The position numbers were made by a program, and so were the translations under genes. The notes beneath the pieces are model-generated. The model was not told the DNA's origin. It searched no databases and saw only the letters and a list, made by a program, of their open reading frames with translations. Shown piece by piece: positions 1 to 8,834 of a stretch of 64,000 nt of DNA. The DNA is from Niastella caeni (GTDB lineage Bacteria > Bacteroidota > Bacteroidia > Chitinophagales > Chitinophagaceae), in assembly GCF_004834005.1 (NCBI RefSeq), contig NZ_STFF01000005.1, forward strand, positions 496,001 through 560,000. The letters run 5' to 3'. The number at the start of each line of letters is the position of its first letter. Position 1 is the first letter of the stretch.

Positions 1-9
1 TAATAGTAA

Positions 10-40
10 TTTGTAATTAGTTGGCTAACACCTACTTGTA
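10..40 (+). promoter_or_regulatory. Possible promoter of first gene
   Basis: A TTTG at 10-13 is followed after 19 bases by TACTTG at 33-38. This is close to the Bacteroidota sigma-A pattern (TTTG, 17-23 bases, TAnnTTTG) but the -7 box is imperfect. Position fits transcription of the gene starting near 114. Pattern match only. Confidence 0.3.
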
Positions 41-113
41 GCCGAAAATGTCTATGCGCCCGCAGCTACTTTTACATCGACAACACAATCACACTAAACA
101 AAACTCACAAGCT

Positions 114-584
114 ATGACTACAATTGAAAAAAAATCCTTACGGGTAGGAAAATACGTGGACACTAACCATGTCGATAGTCTTATCCGCACTTATAAACAA
201 GAACGGTGGCAGCACAATTCTGAACGTATGGGGAGGGAGGATTCGCTCAGTCTTTATTATTCCATCGAAGAGTTGGAAGAATTCCTGAAAAGATCAAAAG
301 AGGCCGGAGCCAATATCGTTAGTATTCACTTTGGCGTATATCCTGAGAGTTTTACTGAAAGACCTGGCTATGCAGGCAAGCAAACAACCGTGTTGGTTGC
401 AACTGACCGCCAGGAAACAGAACTCGGTGTCACCCACAAGAGCATTTACGTTGAAACCAATAAAGGCAAACAAGTGCTTGCATACAATGTAGGCCAATGG
501 CCTCCCGGAAGCGGTGCTGGAAGTGATGATGGTTTTGGTATTACTATCGTTGACCAGGGCGACAAAGGAATGATCGTAGTATAA
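114..584 (+). CDS. Hypothetical cytosolic protein
   Basis: I do not recognise this 156-residue protein. I chose ATG 114 (MTTIEKKSLRVGKYVDTN) rather than ATG 48, because the 22 residues encoded upstream look like translated spacer (rich in Q, H and R). It has no signal peptide or membrane segment. It is acidic and soluble-looking, with a helical stretch around residues 50-65 (SIEELEEFLKRSKEAG) followed by alternating strands, and a glycine-rich turn near the C-terminus (PPGSGAGSDDGFG). It stands alone and is closed by a strong intrinsic terminator just downstream. That it is a real gene is supported by the length of the open frame, sensible composition and the terminator. Confidence 0.7.
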   Translation: MTTIEKKSLRVGKYVDTNHVDSLIRTYKQERWQHNSERMGREDSLSLYYSIEELEEFLKRSKEAGANIVSIHFGVYPESFTERPGYAGKQTTVLVATDRQETELGVTHKSIYVETNKGKQVLAYNVGQWPPGSGAGSDDGFGITIVDQGDKGMIVV

Positions 585-605
585 ATTATTTTATACGGTT
601 ATATT

Positions 606-646
606 AAAAAATCCGTTCTGGTTTAGCCGGAACGGATTTTTTTTTA
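606..646 (+). terminator. Intrinsic terminator
   Basis: Arms ATCCGTTC (611-618) and GAACGGAT (630-637) form a perfect 8-bp stem followed by a run of nine T (637-645). It ends the preceding hypothetical gene. Confidence 0.85.
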
Positions 647-673
647 ATGCTGAATTTTCTACATTAGCATCTG

Positions 674-1315
674 ATGAACGTTCCCGTGCTAATTATTGAG
701 GTCATATGCCTGTTGGCGTCTATCACCCTGTTTTTTCAGGCTTCAATACCGCGCTACCTGAAAACTTTTCCTTTCTTCATGCTCATAACGCATATCGTAG
801 AGATAACCGGCTGGCTGTTAAGGAAGGAAACGTTAACTGTAAACCTTTTATATTGCTTTTTTACCGCTTTTGAATTTGTGTATTACCTCTGGATAATAAA
901 GTATATTATATTCAACCAAAAAGTTAAAAAGGTTATTTTTTGGGTGCTGCTTGTTTATCCTGTTTTGGTTTTTATTAATATATTCTTTATACAACCAAGA
1001 AAATTCCATAGTACCACCTACTCACTTGGTTGTTTACTGGTAGTAGCTGCGTGCATCTATTATTTTTTTGAGATATTTCGATCCACGAATTCCGTCAATC
1101 TGGTGAAGGAACCGGCTTTCTGGATATGTACGGGGCTGTTATTCTTTTACTGTTGTACATTTCCGATGTTCGGTGTATGGAATCTCTTGCCTGGTTTGCC
1201 AGATATAATATTGAAAAACCTGGGTACCATTCTAACTCTTTTGAATTATATATTATACTCTCTTTTTTCCATCGCTTTTCTATGCAGGCTTAAGCTTAAG
1301 AGATCAGTGCAATAA
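674..1315 (+). CDS. Multi-pass membrane protein next to two-component genes
   Basis: A 213-residue, very hydrophobic protein with about six or seven membrane segments (roughly residues 5-22, 33-48, 60-78, 84-106, 118-135, 148-166, 183-207), rich in F, I, L and Y, ending in a basic tail (CRLKLKRSVQ). No catalytic motif is visible. It lies 116 bases upstream of a sensor kinase whose own sensory part is a single membrane helix. A role as the membrane sensing partner of that kinase is an attractive inference but unproven. The family is not recognised by name. Confidence 0.75.
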   Translation: MNVPVLIIEVICLLASITLFFQASIPRYLKTFPFFMLITHIVEITGWLLRKETLTVNLLYCFFTAFEFVYYLWIIKYIIFNQKVKKVIFWVLLVYPVLVFINIFFIQPRKFHSTTYSLGCLLVVAACIYYFFEIFRSTNSVNLVKEPAFWICTGLLFFYCCTFPMFGVWNLLPGLPDIILKNLGTILTLLNYILYSLFSIAFLCRLKLKRSVQ

Positions 1316-1393
1316 AAGTTTTCTTTTCAGGCCCCTATAATCCAGTCCGTTTATATCATTACAAAAACAATGAGCGTTCTTTATTGGAGCGTT

Positions 1394-1401
1394 TAACTTT
1401 G
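1394..1401 (+). promoter_or_regulatory. -7 box of kinase/regulator operon
   Basis: TAACTTTG fits the Bacteroidota -7 consensus TAnnTTTG and lies about 30 bases before the kinase ATG. No good -33 box at the usual distance. A direct repeat of GAGCGTT (about 1373 and 1387) lies just upstream and could be a binding site. Confidence 0.4.
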
Positions 1402-1431
1402 TACTAAATTGCTATTAGCAAGGATCTTGAT

Positions 1432-2223
1432 ATGACTTCGGAGATATACATAGTGATAATAATCGGTGCAATTCTGGCAGTGTTGCTGGTGGGCTTTATT
1501 GTTACCATCCTTTTCCTATACCAGCGCAGACAGCACAGGCAGGCATTAGAGATCACCAGGATGAAAGAGGAATATGAACGGGAAACCCTGAAATCGCAAT
1601 TGGAAATTCAGGAAGAAACCTTTAAGAACATTGGACAGGAGCTGCATGACAATATCGGTCAGATGCTTTCGGTGGTAAAACTTTCCCTTGCTGTTTTGCC
1701 TATGAACGACCAACATGAGGCCTGGGAACCGATACAAGGCGCCCGCCAGGTGTTGAATAAAGCAATGATGGACCTGGCAAACCTCACCAAAAGCCTGCAT
1801 ACAGATCGTATAGCCCAGATAGGGCTTGCAGAATCCATCCATTTTGAGTTAGAAAATATAAACAGGACCGGATTGTTAGAAATTGAATTCGCGGTATCAG
1901 GCATTGAACAAAGTCTCGATGATCAAAAATCCATCGTGTTATTCAGGATCTTCCAGGAAAACCTGAACAATATTTTAAAGCACTCAAAGGCCAAAACAGT
2001 GCATATAAACCTAACCTATCTTGATGATAAATTCATTATGAAAATAACTGACGATGGGATAGGGTTCAATGTTGCGGAAAAGAAAAATTCTACCTCGTCT
2101 GCGGCTGGTGTTGGATTAAAGAGTATTTTCAACCGTGCAAAACTTATTGGTGCTGATATCGAAATGCAAAGTGAAGCCGGCCGGGGCACTATTGTGACCA
2201 TTCAATTACCTTTACCCCATTAA
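1432..2223 (+). CDS. Sensor histidine kinase, NarL/DesK type
   Basis: A 263-residue HisKA_3-type kinase. One N-terminal membrane helix (about 7-30) leads into a coiled coil (about 36-68) and the dimerisation/phosphoacceptor helix with H72 in ELHDNIGQ. The HATPase_c domain follows: N-box QENLNNILKHS (175-185), G1 box DDGIGFN (207-213), G2 box GVGLKSI (226-232), and a C-terminal GRGT turn. There is no periplasmic sensor domain, so the signal is either sensed in the membrane, sensed in the cytosol, or passed from the upstream multi-pass protein. It phosphorylates the response regulator encoded 20 bases downstream, almost certainly in one operon. Confidence 0.95.
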   Translation: MTSEIYIVIIIGAILAVLLVGFIVTILFLYQRRQHRQALEITRMKEEYERETLKSQLEIQEETFKNIGQELHDNIGQMLSVVKLSLAVLPMNDQHEAWEPIQGARQVLNKAMMDLANLTKSLHTDRIAQIGLAESIHFELENINRTGLLEIEFAVSGIEQSLDDQKSIVLFRIFQENLNNILKHSKAKTVHINLTYLDDKFIMKITDDGIGFNVAEKKNSTSSAAGVGLKSIFNRAKLIGADIEMQSEAGRGTIVTIQLPLPH

Positions 2224-2243
2224 AAAGTGTTTGCGGGATAATA

Positions 2244-2900
2244 ATGACTGTTAACAAAAACATACAGGTGGCGGTTGCTGATGACCATACGCTGCTGCGT
2301 AGTGCACTGGCGCGCCTGATCAACTCTTTTGAGAACTATAAAGTGCTGTTTGAGGCCAGTAATGGGCAGGATGTTAAGGAAAGACTTAACAAACATGTAA
2401 TACCCGACATTATTTTGCTGGATGTAAATATGCCGGATATTGACGGTTATGAAACAGCTAAATGGATCTATAAAAATTTTCCGCAGGTTAAAATATTGGC
2501 GCTGTCGATGTTCAGCGATGAAAACATCATCATTCGCATGTTGCGCCTGGGCGCCAAAGGGTATATCATGAAAAATGCCGAGCCCGAAGAATTGAAGCTG
2601 GCGCTGGATTCTGTTTTACACAAAGATTTTTACCTCTCTGAGCTTATTTCGGGTAAAATAATCAGTGGTCTGCATAAAGACATGGACAAGCCGCAGGATG
2701 CGATCTCGCTTACTGAAAAGGAAAAAGAGTTTTTGAAATGGGTTTGTACCGAACTTACCTATAAGGATATCGCAGGCAAAATGTTTGTTAGCCCCCGTAC
2801 AGTAGATGATTATCGTAACTCCCTGTTTGAAAAGCTGGGGGTAAAAACCCGGGTAGGGCTCGTTATATTCGCGATCAAGCATAACATGGTGGAGATTTAA
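2244..2900 (+). CDS. LuxR/NarL-family response regulator
   Basis: A 218-residue DNA-binding response regulator. The receiver domain (1-125) has the acidic pair D13/D14, phosphoacceptor D60 in ILLDVNMPD, switch residue S88 and conserved K110 in GYIMK. A GerE-type helix-turn-helix follows at about 155-213 (LTEKEKEFLKWV, then SPRTVDDYRNSLFEKLGV). It is the cognate partner of the kinase 20 bases upstream. Its targets are not evident. All residues needed for phosphorylation are present. Confidence 0.95.
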   Translation: MTVNKNIQVAVADDHTLLRSALARLINSFENYKVLFEASNGQDVKERLNKHVIPDIILLDVNMPDIDGYETAKWIYKNFPQVKILALSMFSDENIIIRMLRLGAKGYIMKNAEPEELKLALDSVLHKDFYLSELISGKIISGLHKDMDKPQDAISLTEKEKEFLKWVCTELTYKDIAGKMFVSPRTVDDYRNSLFEKLGVKTRVGLVIFAIKHNMVEI

Positions 2901-2909
2901 TAATACTAT

Positions 2910-3008
2910 ATGTATTTTAGAACCATTCAGGTTTTAAGATTTGCTGCTGCATTGTACATTACGTTATTCACGTACTTATTGGTGGGATTACAAAAAAGAT
3001 GCTCTTAA
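2910..3008 (+). pseudogene. Possible acyltransferase-3 N-terminal remnant
   Basis: A 32-codon open frame encodes MYFRTIQVLRFAAALYITLF and a few more residues. The I-Q-x-LR-F-x-AAL-x-x-x-LF pattern resembles the first membrane helix of acyltransferase family 3 proteins, which normally run to about 350 residues. Here the frame stops after TYLLVGLQKRCS with nothing similar downstream. It is either a deletion remnant or a chance small hydrophobic frame. Confidence 0.25.
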
Positions 3009-3051
3009 CAACCGTTCAGGCAGAAAACTAAAAAAATATCAGAATAAGCTA

Positions 3052-3089
3052 TAAAAAAAGCCCTCACGACTTATCGGAGGGCTTTTTTA
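3052..3089. terminator. Bidirectional terminator between regulator and carB
   Basis: AGCCCTC (3059-3065) pairs with GAGGGCT (3077-3083), flanked by an A-run on the left and a T-run on the right, so it can work in both directions. It sits 17 bases beyond the carB stop codon (minus strand). Confidence 0.85.
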
Positions 3090-3105
3090 TAGTGGTTATA
3101 ACAAA

Positions 3106-5928
3106 CTATTTACTCAAATACATACTTCTGTCTTTATACAGTTGACGGAAATACGGATCGCGCAGGTCTTTTATAAAGCGAATGGCCTCACCGGTACTTT
3201 TCATTTCAGGTCCCAGCTCTTTGTTAACGCCAGGGAATTTTTCAAAGCTGAACACCGGCTCTTTGATCGCATAACCCTTCAGGCGTTTTACGAATTTAAA
3301 GTCGCGCAGTTTATTAGCACCTAACATGATCTTGGTAGCTATATTCAGGTAAGGGATCTGGTAGGCTTTGGCAATAAACGGTGTTGTACGCGATGCCCGT
3401 GGATTGGCTTCAATTACATACACTTTGCCGTCTTTAATGGCAAACTGAATGTTTATGAGCCCTTTGATATTCAGTTTGAACGCAATTTTGCGGGCGTATT
3501 CTTCCATAGTTTCTACAATCAGCGGGCTCAGGTTGAACTGTGGTAATACCGCGTTGCTATCGCCGCTATGAATACCTGCAGGTTCAATATGTTCCATTAC
3601 ACCCATGATATGAACTTCTTCTCCGTCGCAAATGGCGTCTATTTCTGCTTCCTGGCAGCGATCGAGGAAGTGGTCGATGAGGATCTTGTTGCCAGGGATA
3701 TGTTTCAGCAGGCTTACTACTGCTTTTTCCACTTCTTCATCGTTGATCACGATACGCATGCGCTGGCCCCCCAATACATAGCTGGGGCGAACCAGTACGG
3801 GGTATCCTACTTTATTGGCTACTTCTACTGCTTCATCAACAGTATAGGCAGTTCCATAGTCAGGGTAGGGGATCTTCAGTTCTTTCAGCATGTCGCTGAA
3901 ACGGCCGCGGTCTTCCGCGATATCCATATTGTCGAACGAGGTGCCAATGATCTTAATTCCTTTCTTGGTCAAACGCTCAGCGAGCTTAAGGGCAGTTTGT
4001 CCGCCTAACTGAACAATTACCCCTTCCGGTTTCTCATGTTCAATCAACTCCCACAGGTGCTCCCAGAATACCGGTTCAAAGTACAGTTTGTCGGCCATGT
4101 CGAAATCGGTAGACACGGTTTCGGGGTTACAGTTCATCATGATGGCTTCGTAACCACATTCTTTCAGCGCCAGCAAACCATGCACGCAGCAATAGTCGAA
4201 CTCAATACCCTGACCAATGCGGTTGGGTCCTGAACCAAGAACGATCACTTTTTTACGGTTGCTGACTTTGCTTTCGCTGTAATTGCCCGATTCGAAAGTA
4301 GAGTAGAAGTAAGGCGTTTTGGCTTCAAACTCGGCAGCACAGGTATCTACCATTTTGTAAACCCTGGTTATGCCGGCCGCCTTTCTTTTCGCATATATTT
4401 CTTCGTCGCTGCCATCCTGCATTATTTTAGAAATCTGTTCATCGCTAAAGCCCTGGAATTTTGCTTCTTTGAGCAGTTCGATAGGCAGGGTGGCGGTTTT
4501 ATATTTTATTATTTCTTTTTCAAGGTCAACGATCTTCTTCACCTCATTAATGAACCAGCGGTCGATAAGGGTTGCTTTGGCAATGGTGCTTACCGATACG
4601 CCTTGCATGAGGGCATCCTTGATGCGGAAGATGCGGTCCCATTTCGGGGTTTTGATATATTCTATCAACTCTTCAGCATGCATCTGGCTTCTTCCATAGT
4701 ATCCCAGACCTACGGCATTATTCTCAAGGCTTTGACAGGCTTTTTGTAAAGCTTCGCCAAAACTTCTGCCAATGGCCATTACTTCGCCCACACTTTTCAT
4801 TTGCAGACCCAGGGTGTCGTTAGCGCCTTTGAATTTATCAAAGTTCCAGCGAGGCATTTTTACGATCACATAGTCAAGCGCGGGTTCAAAGTAGGCGGAA
4901 GTGGTTTGGGTGATCTGGTTCTTCAGTTCATCGAGCGTATAGCCGATAGCGAGCTTCGCTGCTATTTTGGCGATGGGGTAACCGGTGGCTTTGGAGGCCA
5001 GGGCCGATGAGCGGCTTACCCGGGGATTTATCTCTACTGAGATCAGTTCTTCTGTTTCGGGATTCATTGCGAACTGCACGTTACAACCGCCGGCGAAATT
5101 ACCCAGGCTGCGCATCATAAGAATGGCCTGGTTACGCATATCCTGAAAGGCGGTATCGCTTAAGGTCATTGCCGGGGCTACCGTAACGGAGTCGCCCGTA
5201 TGCACACCCATGGGATCGAGGTTCTCTACTGTACAAATAATGGCTACGTTGTCATTTTTGTCGCGCAACAGTTCCAGTTCGTATTCTTTCCAACCTAAAA
5301 CGGCTTTTTCAACCAGTACTTCATGTATGGGAGAAGCTTTCAAACCTCTGTCGAGGGCAGCTTCCAGTTCAGATTTGTCGTGAACGAATCCGCCGCCGGT
5401 TCCACCCAGGGTGAACGAAGGACGGATTACGAGCGGGAAGCCTATTTCCTGGGCAAATTCCTTTCCTTCGAGTAATGAGTTAGCAACTTTTGAAGGAGCA
5501 ACTGATACGCCTATTTTAAACATTAGCTGGCGAAACTTCTCGCGGTCTTCAGCAGTATCTATGGCAGCAATATCAACGCCGATCATGCGAACGTTATATT
5601 TTTCCCACACACCCAGTTCAGCAGCTTCTTTAGCCAGGTTTAAGGCTGTTTGTCCCCCCATGGTTGGTAGCACCGCATCAATCTGGTTTTCTTCCAGTAT
5701 TTGCTCAATGCTCTCTACCGTCAGTGGCAACAGGTAAACCTTATCAGCCATCATAGGATCTGTCATGATGGTAGCCGGGTTGCTGTTGATGAGTATTACT
5801 TTAATTCCTTCTTCCCTGATACTACGGGCAGCCTGTGAACCGGAATAATCGAATTCGCAAGCCTGGCCGATAATAATGGGACCTGAACCGATAATTAGTA
5901 CTGACTTGATAGAAGTGTCTTTTGGCAT
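3106..5928 (-). CDS. carB: Carbamoyl-phosphate synthase large subunit, short form
   Basis: CarB makes carbamoyl phosphate from bicarbonate, ATP and ammonia supplied by CarA, feeding pyrimidine and arginine synthesis. I start at the codon for MPKDTSIKSVLIIGSGP (5928) rather than 5976, where the extra 16 residues are not family-like. The 940-residue protein has both duplicated synthetase halves: the first opens with VLIIGSGPIIIGQACEFDYS, the second (near residue 560) with VIVLGSGPNRIGQGIEFDYC, each with an ATP-grasp domain. It ends soon after GPEMKSTGEAIRF, so the C-terminal MGS-like allosteric domain of E. coli CarB (1073 aa) is absent. carA is not in the window. Known short CarB forms in other Bacteroidota suggest this is natural, not damage. 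Confidence 0.96.
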   Translation of the reverse strand: MPKDTSIKSVLIIGSGPIIIGQACEFDYSGSQAARSIREEGIKVILINSNPATIMTDPMMADKVYLLPLTVESIEQILEENQIDAVLPTMGGQTALNLAKEAAELGVWEKYNVRMIGVDIAAIDTAEDREKFRQLMFKIGVSVAPSKVANSLLEGKEFAQEIGFPLVIRPSFTLGGTGGGFVHDKSELEAALDRGLKASPIHEVLVEKAVLGWKEYELELLRDKNDNVAIICTVENLDPMGVHTGDSVTVAPAMTLSDTAFQDMRNQAILMMRSLGNFAGGCNVQFAMNPETEELISVEINPRVSRSSALASKATGYPIAKIAAKLAIGYTLDELKNQITQTTSAYFEPALDYVIVKMPRWNFDKFKGANDTLGLQMKSVGEVMAIGRSFGEALQKACQSLENNAVGLGYYGRSQMHAEELIEYIKTPKWDRIFRIKDALMQGVSVSTIAKATLIDRWFINEVKKIVDLEKEIIKYKTATLPIELLKEAKFQGFSDEQISKIMQDGSDEEIYAKRKAAGITRVYKMVDTCAAEFEAKTPYFYSTFESGNYSESKVSNRKKVIVLGSGPNRIGQGIEFDYCCVHGLLALKECGYEAIMMNCNPETVSTDFDMADKLYFEPVFWEHLWELIEHEKPEGVIVQLGGQTALKLAERLTKKGIKIIGTSFDNMDIAEDRGRFSDMLKELKIPYPDYGTAYTVDEAVEVANKVGYPVLVRPSYVLGGQRMRIVINDEEVEKAVVSLLKHIPGNKILIDHFLDRCQEAEIDAICDGEEVHIMGVMEHIEPAGIHSGDSNAVLPQFNLSPLIVETMEEYARKIAFKLNIKGLINIQFAIKDGKVYVIEANPRASRTTPFIAKAYQIPYLNIATKIMLGANKLRDFKFVKRLKGYAIKEPVFSFEKFPGVNKELGPEMKSTGEAIRFIKDLRDPYFRQLYKDRSMYLSK

Positions 5929-6114
5929 TTTGAGTAATGAGCGATTTTTTTTGAATAAACCTTGTTGAACCTTCATCCGGCGCTGATTCTACCACAATTT
6001 TTGTGGGGATAGTGGCGGGATAAATTGCGCAAAAGTAAGGTAGCGGGGGGAATTTTTAGGATTATTTTTAAAAGAAGCTCATATAGGCGGGAAGTCAATG
6101 AAATAGCGAGGAAT

Positions 6115-6140
6115 TGTGAGTGGTGAATGGCGAGTAGGAA
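6115..6140 (+). repeat. One-armed tandem word array (GTGAATGG type)
   Basis: Degenerate tandem words GTGAGTG, GTGAATGG and CGAGTAGG follow one another. The same vocabulary recurs at 12902-12940 and 18824-18853. No inverted arm is seen here. Confidence 0.5.
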
Positions 6141-6400
6141 GAAGGCTGTGGGAGGTGAATGAGAGCAGAAGACAGGAAAAACAGGCCAGAGAAATATTAT
6201 GATTTTGTAAACAGGTTTGAAGCGTACTGATTTGTTGTGAATAGCTGTAATGCAGCATTGAAAAAATGAACGGATGTTTGTAAGGTAGAAAGGCAGCCGG
6301 GTGATCAGTGTAATTAATAGGGGGGAAAAACAGCGCTGGAAGTTAGATGTATGAAGTAAGAGATAAAGTAAAAATGTATGAGGTTCGGGTGTGGGACATA

Positions 6401-6431
6401 AAAAAAGCCTTCACCATCCGGCAAAGGCTTT
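6401..6431 (-). terminator. Terminator of the small membrane gene
   Basis: AAAGCCTT (6404-6411) pairs with AAGGCTTT (6424-6431). On the minus strand the stem is followed by a T-run (A-run at 6401-6406). It lies 28 bases beyond the stop of the 71-residue gene. Confidence 0.75.
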
Positions 6432-6458
6432 GAATTGCTGGCTGAAATTTATAATAAA

Positions 6459-6674
6459 TCAGTTGTTGTGAAAAGCGGCTAATTCAATATCATCAAGTGC
6501 CACACCACCGCCCCGTATCAGTTTTTTCTGTTCGGCTATTTGTCGTTTTTCATCAAAACGACTTTTGATACGGAATACCCATTTTTGTTTAGCTTCACTT
6601 CCACGAAAAATACCTACTATCGTGCCGATCGACAGAGCCAATAATAGTATCATTCTATTCCTAAGCGTTTTCAT
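6459..6674 (-). CDS. Small single-pass membrane protein
   Basis: A 71-residue protein with one N-terminal membrane helix (about residues 8-23, MILLLALSIGTIVGIF) and a basic, Q/K/R-rich tail (SRFDEKRQIAEQKKL). It resembles YtxH-like small membrane proteins in general shape only. Its own terminator downstream supports its being expressed. Function unknown. Confidence 0.55.
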   Translation of the reverse strand: MKTLRNRMILLLALSIGTIVGIFRGSEAKQKWVFRIKSRFDEKRQIAEQKKLIRGGGVALDDIELAAFHNN

Positions 6675-7116
6675 AAAACCGAGTTTGTAAAATTATTCGT
6701 TCCAATTCCTAGTTTAAGACAACATATATATGCCAAATGCTGTTCCAATGTTTATAAAAATCGTACCACTATGTGGGTATTTTTTTAAAATTAACAGATG
6801 GATACCCCTACCGGTTCTCTTTTTATTTTATTCTGATTTAACTATGCAGGTAACCCGCCTTAATGTTTTTTTAATACAGAAATTTTACGCGTATTGTATA
6901 CAGCTAAAATGAGCGATATTACGACAGTAGTGGATATTGGGTAGTGGCCTTGTTGCAGGCATACATTGCCCCCATATTAGATGCCGAAGCCGCTATTTTT
7001 GCATAACATTTTATTGGTTATTGCCAACCACTTAGTTTTGCAGCCTTATCAATAACCCCCGATTGTATCGGGCAAGCGCAGTAAACAGTTTTTGATTATT
7101 CAAGTCAAAAGAACCT
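6675..7116. other. AT-rich spacer before M23 peptidase gene
   Basis: No gene is supported; the 60-codon frame at 6730-6912 looks like translated AT-rich spacer. It contains the promoter-like pair at 7014-7040 and a small CCCGAT/ATCGGG hairpin near 7058-7072, a motif frequent in Bacteroidota spacers. Confidence 0.5.
7014..7040 (+). promoter_or_regulatory. Promoter of M23 peptidase-bcp operon
   Basis: TAGTTTTG at 7033-7040 matches TAnnTTTG exactly, with TTG at 7014-7016, 16 bases upstream. The peptidase ATG lies 77 bases downstream. Confidence 0.45.
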
Positions 7117-8823
7117 ATGAGAATTATTACACTATTATTGTTATTGTACAGCACCACTTTGGCTGCACAGATCTTTTCGCCCACCAATTACCCCCAGGGA
7201 TATTTCCGAAATCCCGTAAACATACCAATGCGCCTGGCCGGCAATTTTGGTGAATTGCGGCCTAATCACTATCACATGGGGTTCGATATAAAAACAAACG
7301 CTCGTGAAAACCTGCCGGTTTATGCTGCTGCAGACGGATATATTGGTCGTATTAAGATAGAACCCGCAGGTTTCGGCCGCGCTATATACGTTTTTCACCC
7401 TAATGGTTTTACTACAGTATACGCCCACCTGAATGCGTTTGATCCCACACTGGAAAAATGGGTAAAAGACCAGCAATACCAACTGCAATCGTGGAAGGTT
7501 TTGCTCGAATTACCTGCTGATCTTTTCCCAGTAAAAAAAGGAGATTTTCTGGCCTACAGCGGCAATACCGGTGGCTCGCAGGCGCCGCACCTGCATTTTG
7601 AGGTAAGGCGAACTGAAGGAGATGTAAATGTGAATCCTTTTTTATTCGGATTTCCGGTAGGAGATAACGTTCCACCGCAGTTGCAGCGGCTGGCAGTGTA
7701 CGACAGAACGCTGAGCGTATATGAACAATCGCCCAAACTGTTTCCGGTAAGAGCCATTTCCGGTTCTACTTATATAACCACGCCTTCAATAATAACGGTT
7801 TCTTCACCAATGGTGAGCTTTGCCATTGGTGCCTATGATACTCAAACCGGGTCGGCCAACCATAATGGCATTTATGAGTCAACGTTGTTTATTGATGAGA
7901 AGCCTGTTGTCGCATTCAGAATGGATAATATTAGTTACAACGACACCCGCGACCTGAATGCGCATATTGATTACAAAACAAAATTTCAGGGTGGCCCGTT
8001 CCTGCAACATATGTCGGAACTGCCGGGCTATGTGAATGCTATTTATAAGCATAATTCGGGAAATGGCGCTATTGACGTGAGCGACGGCGATGTGCATGCG
8101 GTTTCCATCGTTGTTAAAGATGCCAGCGGCAATACCAGTACGCTTAATTATAAAATTCAATATTCAGGAACTGAACCGGAGCGGGCTGAGCCTGCGGGCA
8201 AGAAGTTTTACCCGTTGATGATGGATGGCTTTGAAAGTGACGAGTGCGAATTTTACATTGGCGAGCGCTGCCTGTACGATTCGGTGCATATCCGGTACAA
8301 CAAATCGGTCAACACGAATGGGCAGGTTGTGTCGTCGATCCATACCATCGGAGCGCCCTATATTCCTTTGCGGGATTCTATGCTCGTACGCATTCGGCCT
8401 ACCCGTGAATTAACCGATGCCGAGAAATCGCGTACGGTGATGCAATGGTTTGCCGGCAGTAAGCGTGAAGTGCAGAAAGTTCAATGGCAGAGCAACTGGG
8501 CATCGGCCCGGTACCGCGATTTTGGGAATTACCAATTGGTACTTGATACAGAACCGCCGGTGATCGTGCCCATAGGTTTGGTTGATGGTTCGAATTTGAG
8601 CAAAGCGGTTCGCATAGCGTTTACAGTAGAGGATAATTTAACCAGATTTAAAAATGTGCGGGCAGAACTGGATGGGAAATGGCTTCGGTTTACCAATGAT
8701 AAGGGAAGAACGTTTCTGTATTATTTTGATGAGAAATGCATGTCGGGCCATCACGTGTTAAAGATCCATGCAGAAGATGAAGCCGGGAATGTAACAGAGG
8801 AAACGTATAATTTTACCCGCTAA
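7117..8823 (+). CDS. M23-family (LytM) metallopeptidase, exported
   Basis: A 568-residue exported protein that probably cleaves, or regulates cleavage of, peptidoglycan peptides. Signal peptide 1-17 (cut after TTLAA). The LytM/M23 domain follows at once, about 40-180: zinc motif HxxxD (H53-D57 in HMGFD), H104 in VYAHL, and HLHFE with H158/H160. All ligands expected for an active enzyme are present. The long C-terminal part (about 180-568) is beta-rich, with Ig-like stretches (residues 480-568, EDNLTRFKNVRAELDGKW), and may bind the wall or a partner. It is followed after 11 bases by bcp, probably cotranscribed. Its substrate is not shown by the sequence. Confidence 0.9.
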   Translation: MRIITLLLLLYSTTLAAQIFSPTNYPQGYFRNPVNIPMRLAGNFGELRPNHYHMGFDIKTNARENLPVYAAADGYIGRIKIEPAGFGRAIYVFHPNGFTTVYAHLNAFDPTLEKWVKDQQYQLQSWKVLLELPADLFPVKKGDFLAYSGNTGGSQAPHLHFEVRRTEGDVNVNPFLFGFPVGDNVPPQLQRLAVYDRTLSVYEQSPKLFPVRAISGSTYITTPSIITVSSPMVSFAIGAYDTQTGSANHNGIYESTLFIDEKPVVAFRMDNISYNDTRDLNAHIDYKTKFQGGPFLQHMSELPGYVNAIYKHNSGNGAIDVSDGDVHAVSIVVKDASGNTSTLNYKIQYSGTEPERAEPAGKKFYPLMMDGFESDECEFYIGERCLYDSVHIRYNKSVNTNGQVVSSIHTIGAPYIPLRDSMLVRIRPTRELTDAEKSRTVMQWFAGSKREVQKVQWQSNWASARYRDFGNYQLVLDTEPPVIVPIGLVDGSNLSKAVRIAFTVEDNLTRFKNVRAELDGKWLRFTNDKGRTFLYYFDEKCMSGHHVLKIHAEDEAGNVTEETYNFTR

Positions 8824-8834
8824 TTTGAAGTACA

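Larger units (their letters stand above)
5977..6458. other. Spacer upstream of carB
   Basis: No gene is supported here. It holds CAAAAGTA at 6030-6037 (TACTTTTG read on the minus strand, a -7 box for carB, leader about 95 bases), a small CCACAA/TTGTGG hairpin near 5990-6005, a one-armed word array (6115-6140) and the terminator at 6401-6431. The rest shows nothing I can name. Confidence 0.5.

Noticed and set aside
6730..6912. 60-codon plus-strand frame before the M23 peptidase
   Set aside because: AT-rich, hydrophobic translated spacer with no supporting signals.
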